A stretch of DNA of 32,912 nucleotides from JBBSZK01 sp964428325 (GCA_964428325.1 CAYRXU010000008.1:1-32912), one strand, 5' to 3'. Counted from the first letter of the stretch, positions 8,476 through 15,690 are shown. Made by a program: numbers and translations. Notes: generated by a model from the sequence alone, not told the origin.

Positions 8476-8715
8476 ATGGTGTCTGATTTATCCGAATTTG
8501 TTAAGACTCAAAAAGTGGTGTTTGGTGCGCGTGAAACTACAAAACATGCGAAGAAACTAGCACGCGTTTTTGTTGCTTCTGACTGCAGGAATGAAATTGT
8601 AGATATGTTTAAGCAGAAAGGATTGCAAGTTGATTTCTTGGATATGCCGAAAGACGAGCTGATGGACAAGCTTGCACTTGATTTCAAGTGTGAAGTTTTT
8701 GGAGTAAAGAAGTAA
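8476..8715 (+). CDS. Ribosomal protein L30e-like (L7Ae/L30e superfamily), short
   Basis: A 79-residue protein in the exact slot occupied by rpl30e in archaeal polymerase operons, between rpoA and nusA. The superfamily signature is recognisable: VVFGARETTKHAKKLARVFVASDCRNEI aligns with the Gly-x-x-x-Thr-x-K-A helix and following strand that bind kink-turn RNA. It is about 20 residues shorter than typical L30e and ends at CEVFGVKK, without the usual Val-Ser-Ala/Asp-Pro-Gly tail. Whether it is a ribosomal protein or another K-turn binder cannot be settled from the sequence alone, but the context favours L30e. Confidence 0.75.
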   Translation: MVSDLSEFVKTQKVVFGARETTKHAKKLARVFVASDCRNEIVDMFKQKGLQVDFLDMPKDELMDKLALDFKCEVFGVKK

Positions 8716-8716
8716 G

Positions 8717-9130
8717 ATGACAGTTATTGATATGCAGACCATGCGTTATTTGAATTTGTTCAATAAAGTTTCACATGTTAAAACGACGAGATGTTTTGTT
8801 TACAACAATACTATTCTTTTTGCTGTGCCAAGTGCTATGATGCGACAAGCAATTGGCCCAGAAGCGCGTAATGTACACATTATTCAGGAAACTCTCGGTA
8901 AAAGAGTGAAAATCATTGCTGAAGCGCAAGGGCCGCGAGACGTTGAAAAGTTCGTTCGTTCTGTTGTTGATCCGATTAGTTTTAAGTCGTTGAATGTTGA
9001 GGGTAATGAAGCAGTTATTAACGCTGGTGGGCAATACAAAGCAGCACTCATCGGACGCAATAAGGCGCGTCTTGACGAGCTTGCACTGATCATTCAAAAC
9101 GTCTTCGGCAAACAGCTGAAGATTGTTTAA
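8717..9130 (+). CDS. nusA: Transcription factor NusA (archaeal two-KH form)
   Basis: The 137-residue protein starts one base after the L30e stop. It has the archaeal NusA architecture of two KH-type RNA-binding modules without the S1 or acidic domains of bacterial NusA. The second KH shows the GxxG loop as LIGRNKAR followed by a helix and FGKQLKIV. The segment VGPEAR-like QAIGPEARNVHIIQETLGKRVKI is typical of the first. Its place between rpl30e and rps12 matches the conserved archaeal order. It probably binds nascent RNA during elongation or termination. Confidence 0.9.
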   Translation: MTVIDMQTMRYLNLFNKVSHVKTTRCFVYNNTILFAVPSAMMRQAIGPEARNVHIIQETLGKRVKIIAEAQGPRDVEKFVRSVVDPISFKSLNVEGNEAVINAGGQYKAALIGRNKARLDELALIIQNVFGKQLKIV

Positions 9131-9144
9131 ATTATAAGGGAAGG

Positions 9145-9150
9145 TTTAAA
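9145..9150 (+). promoter_or_regulatory. TATA box of rps12
   Basis: TTTAAA in AAGGTTTAAAAAGC is centred 26.5 bp upstream of ATG 9174. It predicts a leaderless rps12-rps7 transcript. Confidence 0.6.
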
Positions 9151-9173
9151 AAGCACTTTTTCTAGACACAAAG

Positions 9174-9590
9174 ATGGGATTAATGAATGCTCGTAAGATT
9201 AAGAAAGACGCTCGCAAATTTAAGTGGAGCCAGAAGGCTTACGCAAAGCGCGGAAGCAAAAAGAAATTCGACCCTCTTGGAGGCAGCGCACAAGGTAAAG
9301 GTATTGTCGTTTCTAAGTTCCAGAAAGAAGCTAAGCAACCAAACTCAGCTATGAGAAAGTGCTGCAAAGTTCAATTGATTAAGAACGGCATTGCTGTTGG
9401 CGCTTTCATTCCAGGAAATTTGGCTCAAAAGTTCGTTGATGAACACGATGAAGTCGTCATTGAGCGAATTGGTGGTAAGCAGGGACGCACGAAGGGAGAC
9501 ATTCCTGGTATCCGTTACAAAGTTATCAAAGTAAATGATCAGCCATTGCACCTGTTGTGGCAAGGTAAGATCGAGAAGGGTAGAAGATAA
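9174..9590 (+). CDS. rps12: Small ribosomal subunit protein S12 (uS12)
   Basis: A 138-residue archaeal/eukaryal-type S12. The decoding-centre loop KQPNSAMRKC and the second loop around DIPGIRYKV, with the KVQLIKNG strand between them, are well conserved. The basic N-terminal extension (MGLMNARKIKKDARKFKW) is typical of archaeal S12. The stop codon overlaps the rps7 start (TAATG), indicating translational coupling. It lies in the canonical rps12-rps7 pair, although EF-2 follows only after two inserted genes. Confidence 0.96.
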   Translation: MGLMNARKIKKDARKFKWSQKAYAKRGSKKKFDPLGGSAQGKGIVVSKFQKEAKQPNSAMRKCCKVQLIKNGIAVGAFIPGNLAQKFVDEHDEVVIERIGGKQGRTKGDIPGIRYKVIKVNDQPLHLLWQGKIEKGRR

Positions 9591-10183
9591 TGGAACTTGC
9601 ACTATTTGGTAAATATAAGACTGCAGATGTTGTTGTTAAAGATGAAGCTTTGAAGCCATATCTTAACTTGACACCTAAAATGTTGCTTAAGTCACACGGA
9701 CGCAACATTGGTAAGTTCGGTGCTGCTAAAGTACATCTTGTTGAGCGCTTGGCGAATAGACTTGCTGTTCCAGGACATATGGGTAAGAAGCACAAGATTA
9801 TTACCTCCTGGTCTTCTGGAAAATACAATAGAAATATGAAGACAGTTATGGAGACACTTGAGATCATTGAACAGAGAAAGAAGGAGAATCCGATTCAGGT
9901 TCTTGTTCGAGCTGTTGAGAATGCTTCTCCACGTGATGAGACAACCACGATTGAATATGGTGGAGCCAGATATCCTCAAGCAGTTGACGTAAGTCCAACA
10001 CGACGCATTAATCTTGCTATTCGATGGTTCGTTCAGGGATCTTATAGCAAGTCATTTGGTAAAAAAACTAAGATGGCTGAAGCTCTTGCTAAAGAGATTA
10101 TCGCTGCCTCTGAAGGAAACATGGATAGCTTTGCCATGAACAAGAAGAACGACGCTGAGAAACAAGCAGACTCTGCTCGTTAA
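9590..10183 (+). CDS. rps7: Small ribosomal subunit protein S7 (uS7)
   Basis: A 197-residue archaeal S7. Recognisable blocks are the N-terminal LFGKYKTADV, SHGRNIGKFGAAKVHLVERL, the helix ENPIQVLVRAVENASPRDETTTIEYGG with YPQAVDVSPTRRINLAIRW, and the C-terminal basic helix. It nucleates assembly of the 30S head. Its ATG overlaps the S12 stop codon. The C-terminus is lysine- and aspartate-rich and slightly longer than the conserved fold. Confidence 0.95.
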   Translation: MELALFGKYKTADVVVKDEALKPYLNLTPKMLLKSHGRNIGKFGAAKVHLVERLANRLAVPGHMGKKHKIITSWSSGKYNRNMKTVMETLEIIEQRKKENPIQVLVRAVENASPRDETTTIEYGGARYPQAVDVSPTRRINLAIRWFVQGSYSKSFGKKTKMAEALAKEIIAASEGNMDSFAMNKKNDAEKQADSAR

Positions 10184-10185
10184 AC

Positions 10186-10457
10186 ATGGGTATCGGCGAA
10201 GATATATTTCTGGAGTTTCTTGGAATACTAAGATTGGAGAACTGGAAGGGCTTGCAGCAGTTGGTTCTGGAGCGATAAATGTTGCGAAAATTCCAGATCA
10301 TATGTCAGAATTTCCTTTAAAAAGATTAGTATATCTTGGAGGGGAAGTGCAAGCTTACTTGTGTATGGACTATCTAAAAGGAAAGGGTACTGAAGTGACG
10401 ATCCGAGAAATATCCAAAAAAGCTTCTGAGATAGATTTCTTCCTTGCCCAAGCCTAA
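10186..10457 (+). pseudogene. Frame-disrupted small gene downstream of rps7
   Basis: ATG 10186, two bases after the rps7 stop, opens a frame that stops after 30 residues (10276-10278). The adjacent frame is open from 10140 to TAA 10455-10457 and reads like real protein: a segment with WNTKIGELEGLAAVGSGAINV, then DHMSEFPLKRLVYLGGEVQAYL and a charged helical end TIREISKKASEIDFFLAQA. That frame has no ATG, GTG or TTG before ATG 10302. A one-base indel near the start would join ATG 10186 to it and give about 90 residues. This could be a pseudogene, a sequencing error, a programmed shift or an unusual start. The product is not recognised. Confidence 0.5.
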
Positions 10458-10472
10458 GAATTAAAAGATAGG

Positions 10473-10479
10473 TTTTTAA
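10473..10479 (+). promoter_or_regulatory. TATA box of the 329-residue unknown
   Basis: TTTTTAA is centred 27 bp upstream of ATG 10503, so the following gene is probably transcribed separately as a leaderless mRNA. Confidence 0.5.
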
Positions 10480-10502
10480 GCGCTCTAATTGGGGAATTTG
10501 TA

Positions 10503-11492
10503 ATGGAAAGTCTTGAGACGGATTGGAAAGATGGCTCTCGTTTGCATCGCGTGTTAGAGTTATTTTTTACCGAGATGCCCGACAATCGCGGAAATCTAGT
10601 GGATACTAGAGTAGTACAAATTAGCGGATTTGGAGAGTTCATGGAAACTCTCCGCTATCAAGGGGTGAAGGATAGCGAGTGGTTTAAAAGAGAATCGTAC
10701 GCGACCCTCAAACGACACTCGTGTGGCCCAAAGGAGGTTATGAAACTATTCCGATGGCGGGCTGCAGATCTCAAGGAAAGATCAAGAATAAATCTGCCTA
10801 ATAGGGCCATTAGATTGGGTAAGGACATTGATTTGGTATATGATGAACTTTTTCGAAGAATTAACGTTTTATGTCTTCTTTCTCCTCACACATTTTGTCA
10901 TGCAAGTGACCCTGTTTCTCAAGATAAGATTGATGGTGCAATGAATAGACTCACACATGATGGAAATTACGACCGTCGAACGGGAGATTGGGCAAGTTGT
11001 AAGCCTTACCCCCTAGTTCGTGATGGAGATTTACGAGTTGACGTGATGGGCTATGTTAACTTAGCTAGGCCAAGGTTAAAAGTAAAAGTCCATGTGACGA
11101 ATAAAGGGGAAGGTTTGGAAGACAAACTAGACTATGAGGCTCTTCTTTCAGGAAATGAATTTCTAGGAATTGTTCACTACGATGTTAAAAAACCTTACAG
11201 TTTTAGTCTGAGGGCGGACACGGAGTATTCCAAGGGCAAATCTTACGTCGCAATAGAAGGAATGGAGATGTCTCGTAATCCAGACAATAGAGCTATTATC
11301 CTGAATATGGGTAACGGAAAGAAGAGGACGTATGATGATGAGATTGGAAGACAGTTCGTAGCAGGCACATTTGATTTCTGGAGGAAGCATCCCGAAGTTG
11401 TTGGAGGACATGTAGCTCAACAGCTCATCTATGCTGCACAGCGTGATCCTCGAGTAAAAGAAATACAGGAAAAGGCATTGAAAGCTTGTTGA
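10503..11492 (+). CDS. Unrecognised 329-residue soluble protein
   Basis: I do not recognise this protein. It has no signal peptide or transmembrane segment. The N-terminal half (1-120) is charged and looks helical, with many Arg/Lys and Trp/Phe residues (LKRHSCGP, FRWRAADLKERS). Residues 180-240 alternate hydrophobic and charged positions as in a beta sheet (LRVDVMGYVNL, RLKVKVHV, LGIVHYDV). Cys and His are scattered (C74, and a cluster around LCLLSPHTFCHAS) without a clear metal motif. It sits between rps7 and fusA, where Archaea usually have nothing, and has its own TATA box. Codon use resembles that of the neighbours except for fewer AAG/TTG-biased codons than the highly expressed genes. 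Confidence 0.75.
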   Translation: MESLETDWKDGSRLHRVLELFFTEMPDNRGNLVDTRVVQISGFGEFMETLRYQGVKDSEWFKRESYATLKRHSCGPKEVMKLFRWRAADLKERSRINLPNRAIRLGKDIDLVYDELFRRINVLCLLSPHTFCHASDPVSQDKIDGAMNRLTHDGNYDRRTGDWASCKPYPLVRDGDLRVDVMGYVNLARPRLKVKVHVTNKGEGLEDKLDYEALLSGNEFLGIVHYDVKKPYSFSLRADTEYSKGKSYVAIEGMEMSRNPDNRAIILNMGNGKKRTYDDEIGRQFVAGTFDFWRKHPEVVGGHVAQQLIYAAQRDPRVKEIQEKALKAC

Positions 11493-11504
11493 TTTTAGCA
11501 AACG

Positions 11505-11510
11505 TTTAAA
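11505..11510 (+). promoter_or_regulatory. TATA box of EF-2
   Basis: TTTAAA in CGTTTAAAAAGCG predicts a start near 11534, about 34 nt before ATG 11568. This is one of the few genes here with a real 5' leader. Confidence 0.55.
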
Positions 11511-11536
11511 AAGCGTGTTTTGTATGACGAGCTATT

Positions 11537-11556
11537 CTCAATTTTTGTGAATTGAG
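11537..11556 (+). promoter_or_regulatory. Hairpin in the EF-2 mRNA leader
   Basis: The perfect repeats CTCAATT (11537-11543) and AATTGAG (11550-11556) enclose a 6-nt loop. The hairpin would sit at the very 5' end of the mRNA, about 3 nt from the predicted start, with 11 unpaired bases before the ATG. Confidence 0.4.
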
Positions 11557-11567
11557 TTCATATTACT

Positions 11568-13760
11568 ATGGCAGAAAAGGAAACAGGACTTCAGAAGATC
11601 ACGCGTATGATCAGTAAGCAGGAAAATATCAGAAACATAGCTACTAGCGCACACATTCACCATGGAAAGACAGCTTTCACAGACAATCTTCTTGCTGCTG
11701 CAGGAATGATGGCTTCCAAGAACGCTGGAGACCTTGAAGAGGGAATGACGACATGGCAGCACGCTGACGAACAAGAAAGACTGATGACTGTGGATGCAGC
11801 AAACGTTAGTATGCCGCACGAATTTGCCGGGCAGGAATATTTGATTAATCTTATTGACACGCCTGGTCACGTAGACTTTTCAGGAAACGTGACGAGAGCT
11901 ATGAGAGCTATTGATGGTACTGTCGTTCTTGTTTGCGCTGTTGAAGGCATCATGCCCCAAACAGAAACTGTGCTCAAACAGGCGCTGCGTGAAAGAGTTA
12001 AGCCAGTTTTGTTCATCAACAAAGTTGACAGACTGATTAAGGAATTGAAAGTAACGCCTGAGCAAATGCAGGAGAGATTCATGAAGCTTATCGGACAGTT
12101 CAATCTTCTATTGCAGCAGATTGCTGAACCAGAGTACGCTGCTAAGTGGCAAGTTAATGTGGCTGATGGAAGCGTTGCGTTTGGAAGCGCGAGAGAGAAC
12201 TGGGCCTTGAGTGTTCCATATATGAAGAAGCGCAATATCAGTTTCAAGGACATTTACAAGATTTACGAATTTGAAGATGAAGTTAAGAGAAAAGAATGGG
12301 TATGGAACAATGCACCATTGCATGAAGTTATTCTGGACATGGTAGTTAAGCACTTGCCAAACCCAATTGAAGCTCAGAAGTACCGTATTCCTAAGATCTG
12401 GAGCGGAGAGACAGAGAGTGAATTCGGAAAGAATCTAGTAATGTGTGACAAGAATGGTAAAGTTGCTTTTGTAGTCACGAGAATTATTATTGATCCGCGT
12501 GTAGGTAAAGAAGTATACGCTGGACGACTGTTCTCTGGAACTATTACCAACGGTATGGAAGTATATTCCACACTGACAAAACAAAAGACACGTATCCAGC
12601 AAGTTCTCGTATATGAGGGCATTAAACCAAGGCAAGTTGAACATGTTCCTTCGGGAAACGTTATTGCAGTTGTAGGATTGAATACCGATGTAGGAGACAC
12701 TATTTCTACTGAAGAAGTTCAGCCATTTGAAGCTATCAAGCACATCTTCCAGCCAGTTATTACTAAGTCAATCGAAGTTACACGATCAAGCGATCTACCA
12801 AAATTGATTGAAGTTTTACGCAAAGTTGGCAAGGAAGACCCGAGTATTAAGATTGAAATCAATGAAGAAACTGGAGAGAACCTTATTTCAGGTATGGGAG
12901 AACTACATCTCGAGATTATTGAAGGGCGTATCAAAAACGAGAAAGGTCTTGAAGTTAAGACTGGTCCTCCAATTGTCGTGTATAGAGAAACTGTTCACAA
13001 GCAGGCATCTAAGCTTGAGGCGCGTACGCCAAACGGCCATAACATCTTCTTCATCAGTATGGAGCCATTGGAAGATGCTGTATTCGAAGCTATCCAAAAT
13101 CAGCAGCTACCGGAGATGCGATTCAAGAAGAAAGCTGAAGACGTATGGAAGAAGCTTGAAGCCCTTGGTATTGATGGAGACGAAGCTAGACAGTACAAGG
13201 AAATTTACAAAGGCAACGTATTCGAAGACAGAACCAGAGGCCTGGTATTGCTGAGCGAAGTTATTGAATCTATCATGGATGGTTGGAAGCTTGTAGTAGA
13301 TGGCGGACCTCTAGCGAGAGAGCAGTTGACTAAGACCAAGATTATCTTGCATGACGCTAAACTACACGTAGACCACATGCACAGAGGCCCAGCACAGATT
13401 TACCCAGCCTTGAGAGCAGGTATGCATGAGAGCATGAAGGCTGCAGGTGCAGGTTTGCTTGAGCCAGTTCAAACGCACATGATTGAAGCTCCTCTTGACT
13501 TTATGGGAACTGTTACTAACCTAGTTGCACAGAAGAGAGGAGTATTGCAAGATGTACAGCAGGAAGCTGGACAAGTTATGGTCAAGGCAGAGATTCCTGT
13601 GGCTGAAATGATTGGGTGGAGTAATGACTTGAGAAGCGCTACTGAAGGAAGAGGTATTTCATCTCTCGTTGATCAGAGATTCAAGCCATTGCCACGTGAA
13701 CTCCAGATTGCAGTTATTGCTAAGATTAGAGCTCGAAAGGGATTGAGCGAAAATCAGTAA
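11568..13760 (+). CDS. fusA: Translation elongation factor 2
   Basis: A 730-residue archaeal EF-2, the expected length. The GTPase motifs are G1 AHIHHGKT (28-35), G3 DTPGH and G4 NKVD. In G1 the usual Asp of AHIDHGKT is His31. The diphthamide site is present as HRGPAQ with His605, so the diphthamide pathway should act on it. It catalyses ribosomal translocation. It is separated from rps12-rps7 by two unusual genes and has its own TATA box and a hairpin leader. A T6 run follows the stop codon. Confidence 0.97.
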   Translation: MAEKETGLQKITRMISKQENIRNIATSAHIHHGKTAFTDNLLAAAGMMASKNAGDLEEGMTTWQHADEQERLMTVDAANVSMPHEFAGQEYLINLIDTPGHVDFSGNVTRAMRAIDGTVVLVCAVEGIMPQTETVLKQALRERVKPVLFINKVDRLIKELKVTPEQMQERFMKLIGQFNLLLQQIAEPEYAAKWQVNVADGSVAFGSARENWALSVPYMKKRNISFKDIYKIYEFEDEVKRKEWVWNNAPLHEVILDMVVKHLPNPIEAQKYRIPKIWSGETESEFGKNLVMCDKNGKVAFVVTRIIIDPRVGKEVYAGRLFSGTITNGMEVYSTLTKQKTRIQQVLVYEGIKPRQVEHVPSGNVIAVVGLNTDVGDTISTEEVQPFEAIKHIFQPVITKSIEVTRSSDLPKLIEVLRKVGKEDPSIKIEINEETGENLISGMGELHLEIIEGRIKNEKGLEVKTGPPIVVYRETVHKQASKLEARTPNGHNIFFISMEPLEDAVFEAIQNQQLPEMRFKKKAEDVWKKLEALGIDGDEARQYKEIYKGNVFEDRTRGLVLLSEVIESIMDGWKLVVDGGPLAREQLTKTKIILHDAKLHVDHMHRGPAQIYPALRAGMHESMKAAGAGLLEPVQTHMIEAPLDFMGTVTNLVAQKRGVLQDVQQEAGQVMVKAEIPVAEMIGWSNDLRSATEGRGISSLVDQRFKPLPRELQIAVIAKIRARKGLSENQ

Positions 13761-13766
13761 TTTTTT
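13761..13766 (+). terminator. T-tract after EF-2
   Basis: TTTTTT follows the stop codon immediately, as after rpoA; a second T-run (TTTTTT) lies about 20 bp on. Confidence 0.4.
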
Positions 13767-13797
13767 ATTGGTTAGCAAGTTTTTTAATCTATGAAAG

Positions 13798-13804
13798 TTT
13801 ATAA
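13798..13804 (+). promoter_or_regulatory. TATA box of the 13827 gene
   Basis: TTTATAA is centred 26 bp upstream of ATG 13827, predicting a leaderless mRNA. Confidence 0.5.
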
Positions 13805-13826
13805 GTCGAATTAGATTATTCTTCTT

Positions 13827-14243
13827 ATGGCTACCTTTGATTTTCTGCGGAAAGAAATAACAGTTAGCAAGCGAGCAAAGAAGGTAGTCCCTCTTGCTTT
13901 TGCAGCGACCCTTGGCATTGGAGCAGGCCTATACTACACGTTCAGAGGCGAAACTACAAATCAGATTCGCAACGAAACTTATGAAGGTATTGTCAGGCAA
14001 GTAAACGAGAAGACTGGAAGGACTAGCGTTTCTTACAAGAAGGGTGAAGTAGAACTGTGGTGTACTGGAGAGTATGGGGAGTTGGTCTTGGGACAAAATG
14101 TTCTTGTAGAGATAAGACTAGAGGAAGAACTAAGGCAAGATTGGAGAGGAAATCCTCTTTCAGACCCTATTCTTGTGAAATATAGTGTTGTGAATGTTAA
14201 TCCAAGGAAAGAGGATAAAAGTATAGAAAACATCATTTACTGA
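13827..14243 (+). CDS. Membrane-anchored protein of unknown function
   Basis: A 138-residue protein, not recognised. The N-terminus is short and basic (KRAKK), followed by one hydrophobic helix at residues 20-38. That arrangement suggests an N-in signal anchor with the remaining 95 residues outside. The outer part reads as beta strands (YEGIVRQVN, RTSVSYKKG, QNVLVEIRL, ILVKYSVVNV), compatible with a small OB- or SH3-like barrel. Its single cysteine is in ELWCTGEYG. It has its own TATA box. Confidence 0.75.
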   Translation: MATFDFLRKEITVSKRAKKVVPLAFAATLGIGAGLYYTFRGETTNQIRNETYEGIVRQVNEKTGRTSVSYKKGEVELWCTGEYGELVLGQNVLVEIRLEEELRQDWRGNPLSDPILVKYSVVNVNPRKEDKSIENIIY

Positions 14244-14260
14244 GGAAAACTTTATTAAGA

Positions 14261-14268
14261 TTAAATAA
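14261..14268 (+). promoter_or_regulatory. TATA box of the RHH gene at 14292
   Basis: TTAAATAA is centred 27.5 bp before ATG 14292. A purine-rich AGAGGAT also precedes the ATG but is too close to act as a normal Shine-Dalgarno sequence. Confidence 0.4.
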
Positions 14269-14291
14269 TAAAAATCGCTAGGAAAGAGGAT

Positions 14292-14510
14292 ATGGCACTT
14301 AAGACTTTTAATCTGGACGAAGAGAGCTACAAGAAGTATTCTTCGCATTGCAAAGAAAAGGGGATAAGCATGAGCAAGCAGATTGACAAATTCATTGCGC
14401 AGGAAGTCGCCAAAATAAGCGGCTTGTCACTTAAGGATATTGTGACGCCTTCGTCAGACACAAAAAATAATGTGCAGAAAGACCATCATTCGATGGTCAA
14501 ATATTGCTAG
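14292..14510 (+). CDS. Small ribbon-helix-helix-like protein
   Basis: A 72-residue protein whose first 40 residues fit the ribbon-helix-helix pattern: a short strand (LKTFNLD), helix 1 (EESYKKYSSHCKEKG), then SMSKQIDKFIAQEVAKI as helix 2. Such proteins bind DNA as dimers, often as antitoxins or autorepressors. No toxin gene is adjacent. The tail is polar. Its TAG stop codon (14508-14510) shares the palindrome CTAG with the stop codon of the convergent gene. Confidence 0.65.
   Translation: MALKTFNLDEESYKKYSSHCKEKGISMSKQIDKFIAQEVAKISGLSLKDIVTPSSDTKNNVQKDHHSMVKYC
14481..14498. terminator. Hairpin between the convergent 14292 and 15094 genes
   Basis: GACCATC (14481-14487) and GATGGTC (14492-14498) pair perfectly around ATTC. 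On the minus strand the hairpin follows the transglutaminase gene and leads into T-rich sequence, so it may terminate or stabilise that mRNA. It lies inside the 3' coding end of the RHH gene. Confidence 0.35.
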
Positions 14511-15094
14511 TTATAGACAGGTTCTATCTTTTCTTGTGGAAGTTGTCCAGGATAGCAGCCGTAAAATTTAAAGTATCTTTCATTGAATTCGGCTTCCAAT
14601 CTAATTAAGTTATTCTCAGTCCTTTGATAATCAGTTTTGCCCATTTCATTTCTAAGAAGTATAAATGGTACAAAGCGGTTTGCGGGCAAATCTGAGCGTT
14701 TGCGTGCTAACAGACCATCAGAATTAATGATGTAGGTTTCTCCACCATATTCGAGCTCGACCCAACAATGCAGATCTTTGTCTTCTAAGGCGTATTTTCC
14801 TGTCTCGATGCGAGCGTCGATACCATTCTCCCAATATCTCTGTGCAATCCAAGTAGCTAAGTCCTCACAATCCCCGCCGCCAAGTGCTTCTGTTTCTACA
14901 GGTAATTGCTGATAATCCTGGTCCTTTGGTTCTGCTATATATGCAAGACGTCTTGCAGACCTAATTGGATCAGCCATAACACGATCACTCATGAGAGTCG
15001 AATCACAGTTTGTAAGTTTCGGCTTGATGCAATCGGAATGTGAGATGGTAGCCGCTAATGTTAATGCGCTAGCTGCCGCCAAATTACGCAACAT
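14507..15094 (-). CDS. Exported transglutaminase-like cysteine peptidase
   Basis: The 195-residue protein starts with a signal-peptide-like segment (LAAASALTLAATISHS) and a Cys22 that could be lipid-modified. The triad is clear: Cys76 in GGGDCEDLA at the start of a helix, His109 in LHCWVEL and Asp126 in NSDGLL, in the order and spacing of bacterial transglutaminase-like cysteine peptidases. It probably cleaves or cross-links peptides outside the membrane. A TATA box (TTTTAAAA, 15116-15123, minus strand) lies inside the 3' end of the upstream gene, 25 bp from this ATG. Its stop codon overlaps that of the convergent RHH gene by 4 nt. Confidence 0.8.
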   Translation of the reverse strand: MLRNLAAASALTLAATISHSDCIKPKLTNCDSTLMSDRVMADPIRSARRLAYIAEPKDQDYQQLPVETEALGGGDCEDLATWIAQRYWENGIDARIETGKYALEDKDLHCWVELEYGGETYIINSDGLLARKRSDLPANRFVPFILLRNEMGKTDYQRTENNLIRLEAEFNERYFKFYGCYPGQLPQEKIEPVYN

Positions 15095-15098
15095 CTTT

Positions 15099-15293
15099 TT
15101 AGCTAAACTTTTCTATTTTAAAAGAAACGTCTTTCTCAGTTAGCTCGTGGACGCGCCAGACGCGCTTTGAACCGTTTTCTGCTTTGAGAATAAGATGAGT
15201 TATTTGGAATCCTTTTTCTGTGTCGGCGACGAGATGATAGGCGCCTTGCTCGACGATAGTGTCTCCGCCCATTGCCTCTTTTTGTGCTTCCAT
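15099..15293 (-). CDS. Small unknown protein (64 residues)
   Basis: Not recognised. It is a short, soluble, probably beta-rich protein (GAYHLVADTEKGFQITHLILKAE, KRVWRVHELTEKDVSFKIEKF). An in-frame GTG lies upstream at 15311, but the shared TATA box centred at about 15318 puts transcription start at the ATG at 15293, which is therefore preferred. It ends 4 nt before the start codon of the transglutaminase gene, which has its own promoter inside this gene. Confidence 0.7.
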   Translation of the reverse strand: MEAQKEAMGGDTIVEQGAYHLVADTEKGFQITHLILKAENGSKRVWRVHELTEKDVSFKIEKFS

Positions 15294-15313
15294 ATGATAC
15301 TCATTACGCACAA

Positions 15314-15323
15314 CTTTAAAAAG
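15314..15323. promoter_or_regulatory. Single TATA box serving two divergent leaderless genes
   Basis: CTTTAAAAAG reads as a TATA box on both strands. The minus-strand ATG at 15293 and the plus-strand ATG at 15344 are equidistant, about 25 bp on each side, and no other TATA-like sequence fits either gene. Confidence 0.6.
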
Positions 15324-15343
15324 ATTATTATTGCAAATTAACC

Positions 15344-15670
15344 ATGACTAAACGCGGATTAAGATATGCTCTAAGGGCAAGTTCTGGAGAAGCATGTACT
15401 CCTGGAGAGTTTGCACATATGTGCAGAAAGAAGAACGTCAACTGGGTAGAATTCAGTGCGGCTTATAAGCCTCAAGGAGACGGCACCTATATCCCAGTAC
15501 TATATGCCTATGGAAAGACATTGTGTGATTTATTTGAGGCTTCCAACAGTGTTCGTCTTATGCTAGAAGGCACTAGACCAGTCGATCATCAATCCTGCAA
15601 TAGGGTGCTAAAAACAGAAGCTGCAAGAATTGAGAGATTGCTAAGTCACGCAGGTGTGGTAATAGACTAG
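15344..15670 (+). CDS. Unknown 108-residue protein
   Basis: Not recognised. It is a soluble, basic protein with five cysteines (C18, C27, C66, C85 and none in a CxxC pair except loosely). The N-terminal RASSGEACTPGEFAHMCRKKNVNWVEF suggests a helix with a turn, and the C-terminal half is helical with several arginines. It is divergent from the 64-residue protein across one TATA box, which suggests the two are expressed together. Confidence 0.7.
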   Translation: MTKRGLRYALRASSGEACTPGEFAHMCRKKNVNWVEFSAAYKPQGDGTYIPVLYAYGKTLCDLFEASNSVRLMLEGTRPVDHQSCNRVLKTEAARIERLLSHAGVVID

Positions 15671-15682
15671 CATCGGGCAAAT

Positions 15683-15690
15683 TATATATA
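15683..15690 (+). promoter_or_regulatory. TATA box of the FAD oxidoreductase gene
   Basis: TATATATA is centred 25.5 bp before ATG 15712. This rules out the upstream GTG at 15691, which abuts the box. Confidence 0.6.

Noticed and set aside
12808..13254. 148-residue plus-strand ORF inside fusA
   Set aside because: It is the shifted frame of highly biased EF-2 codons and has no promoter.
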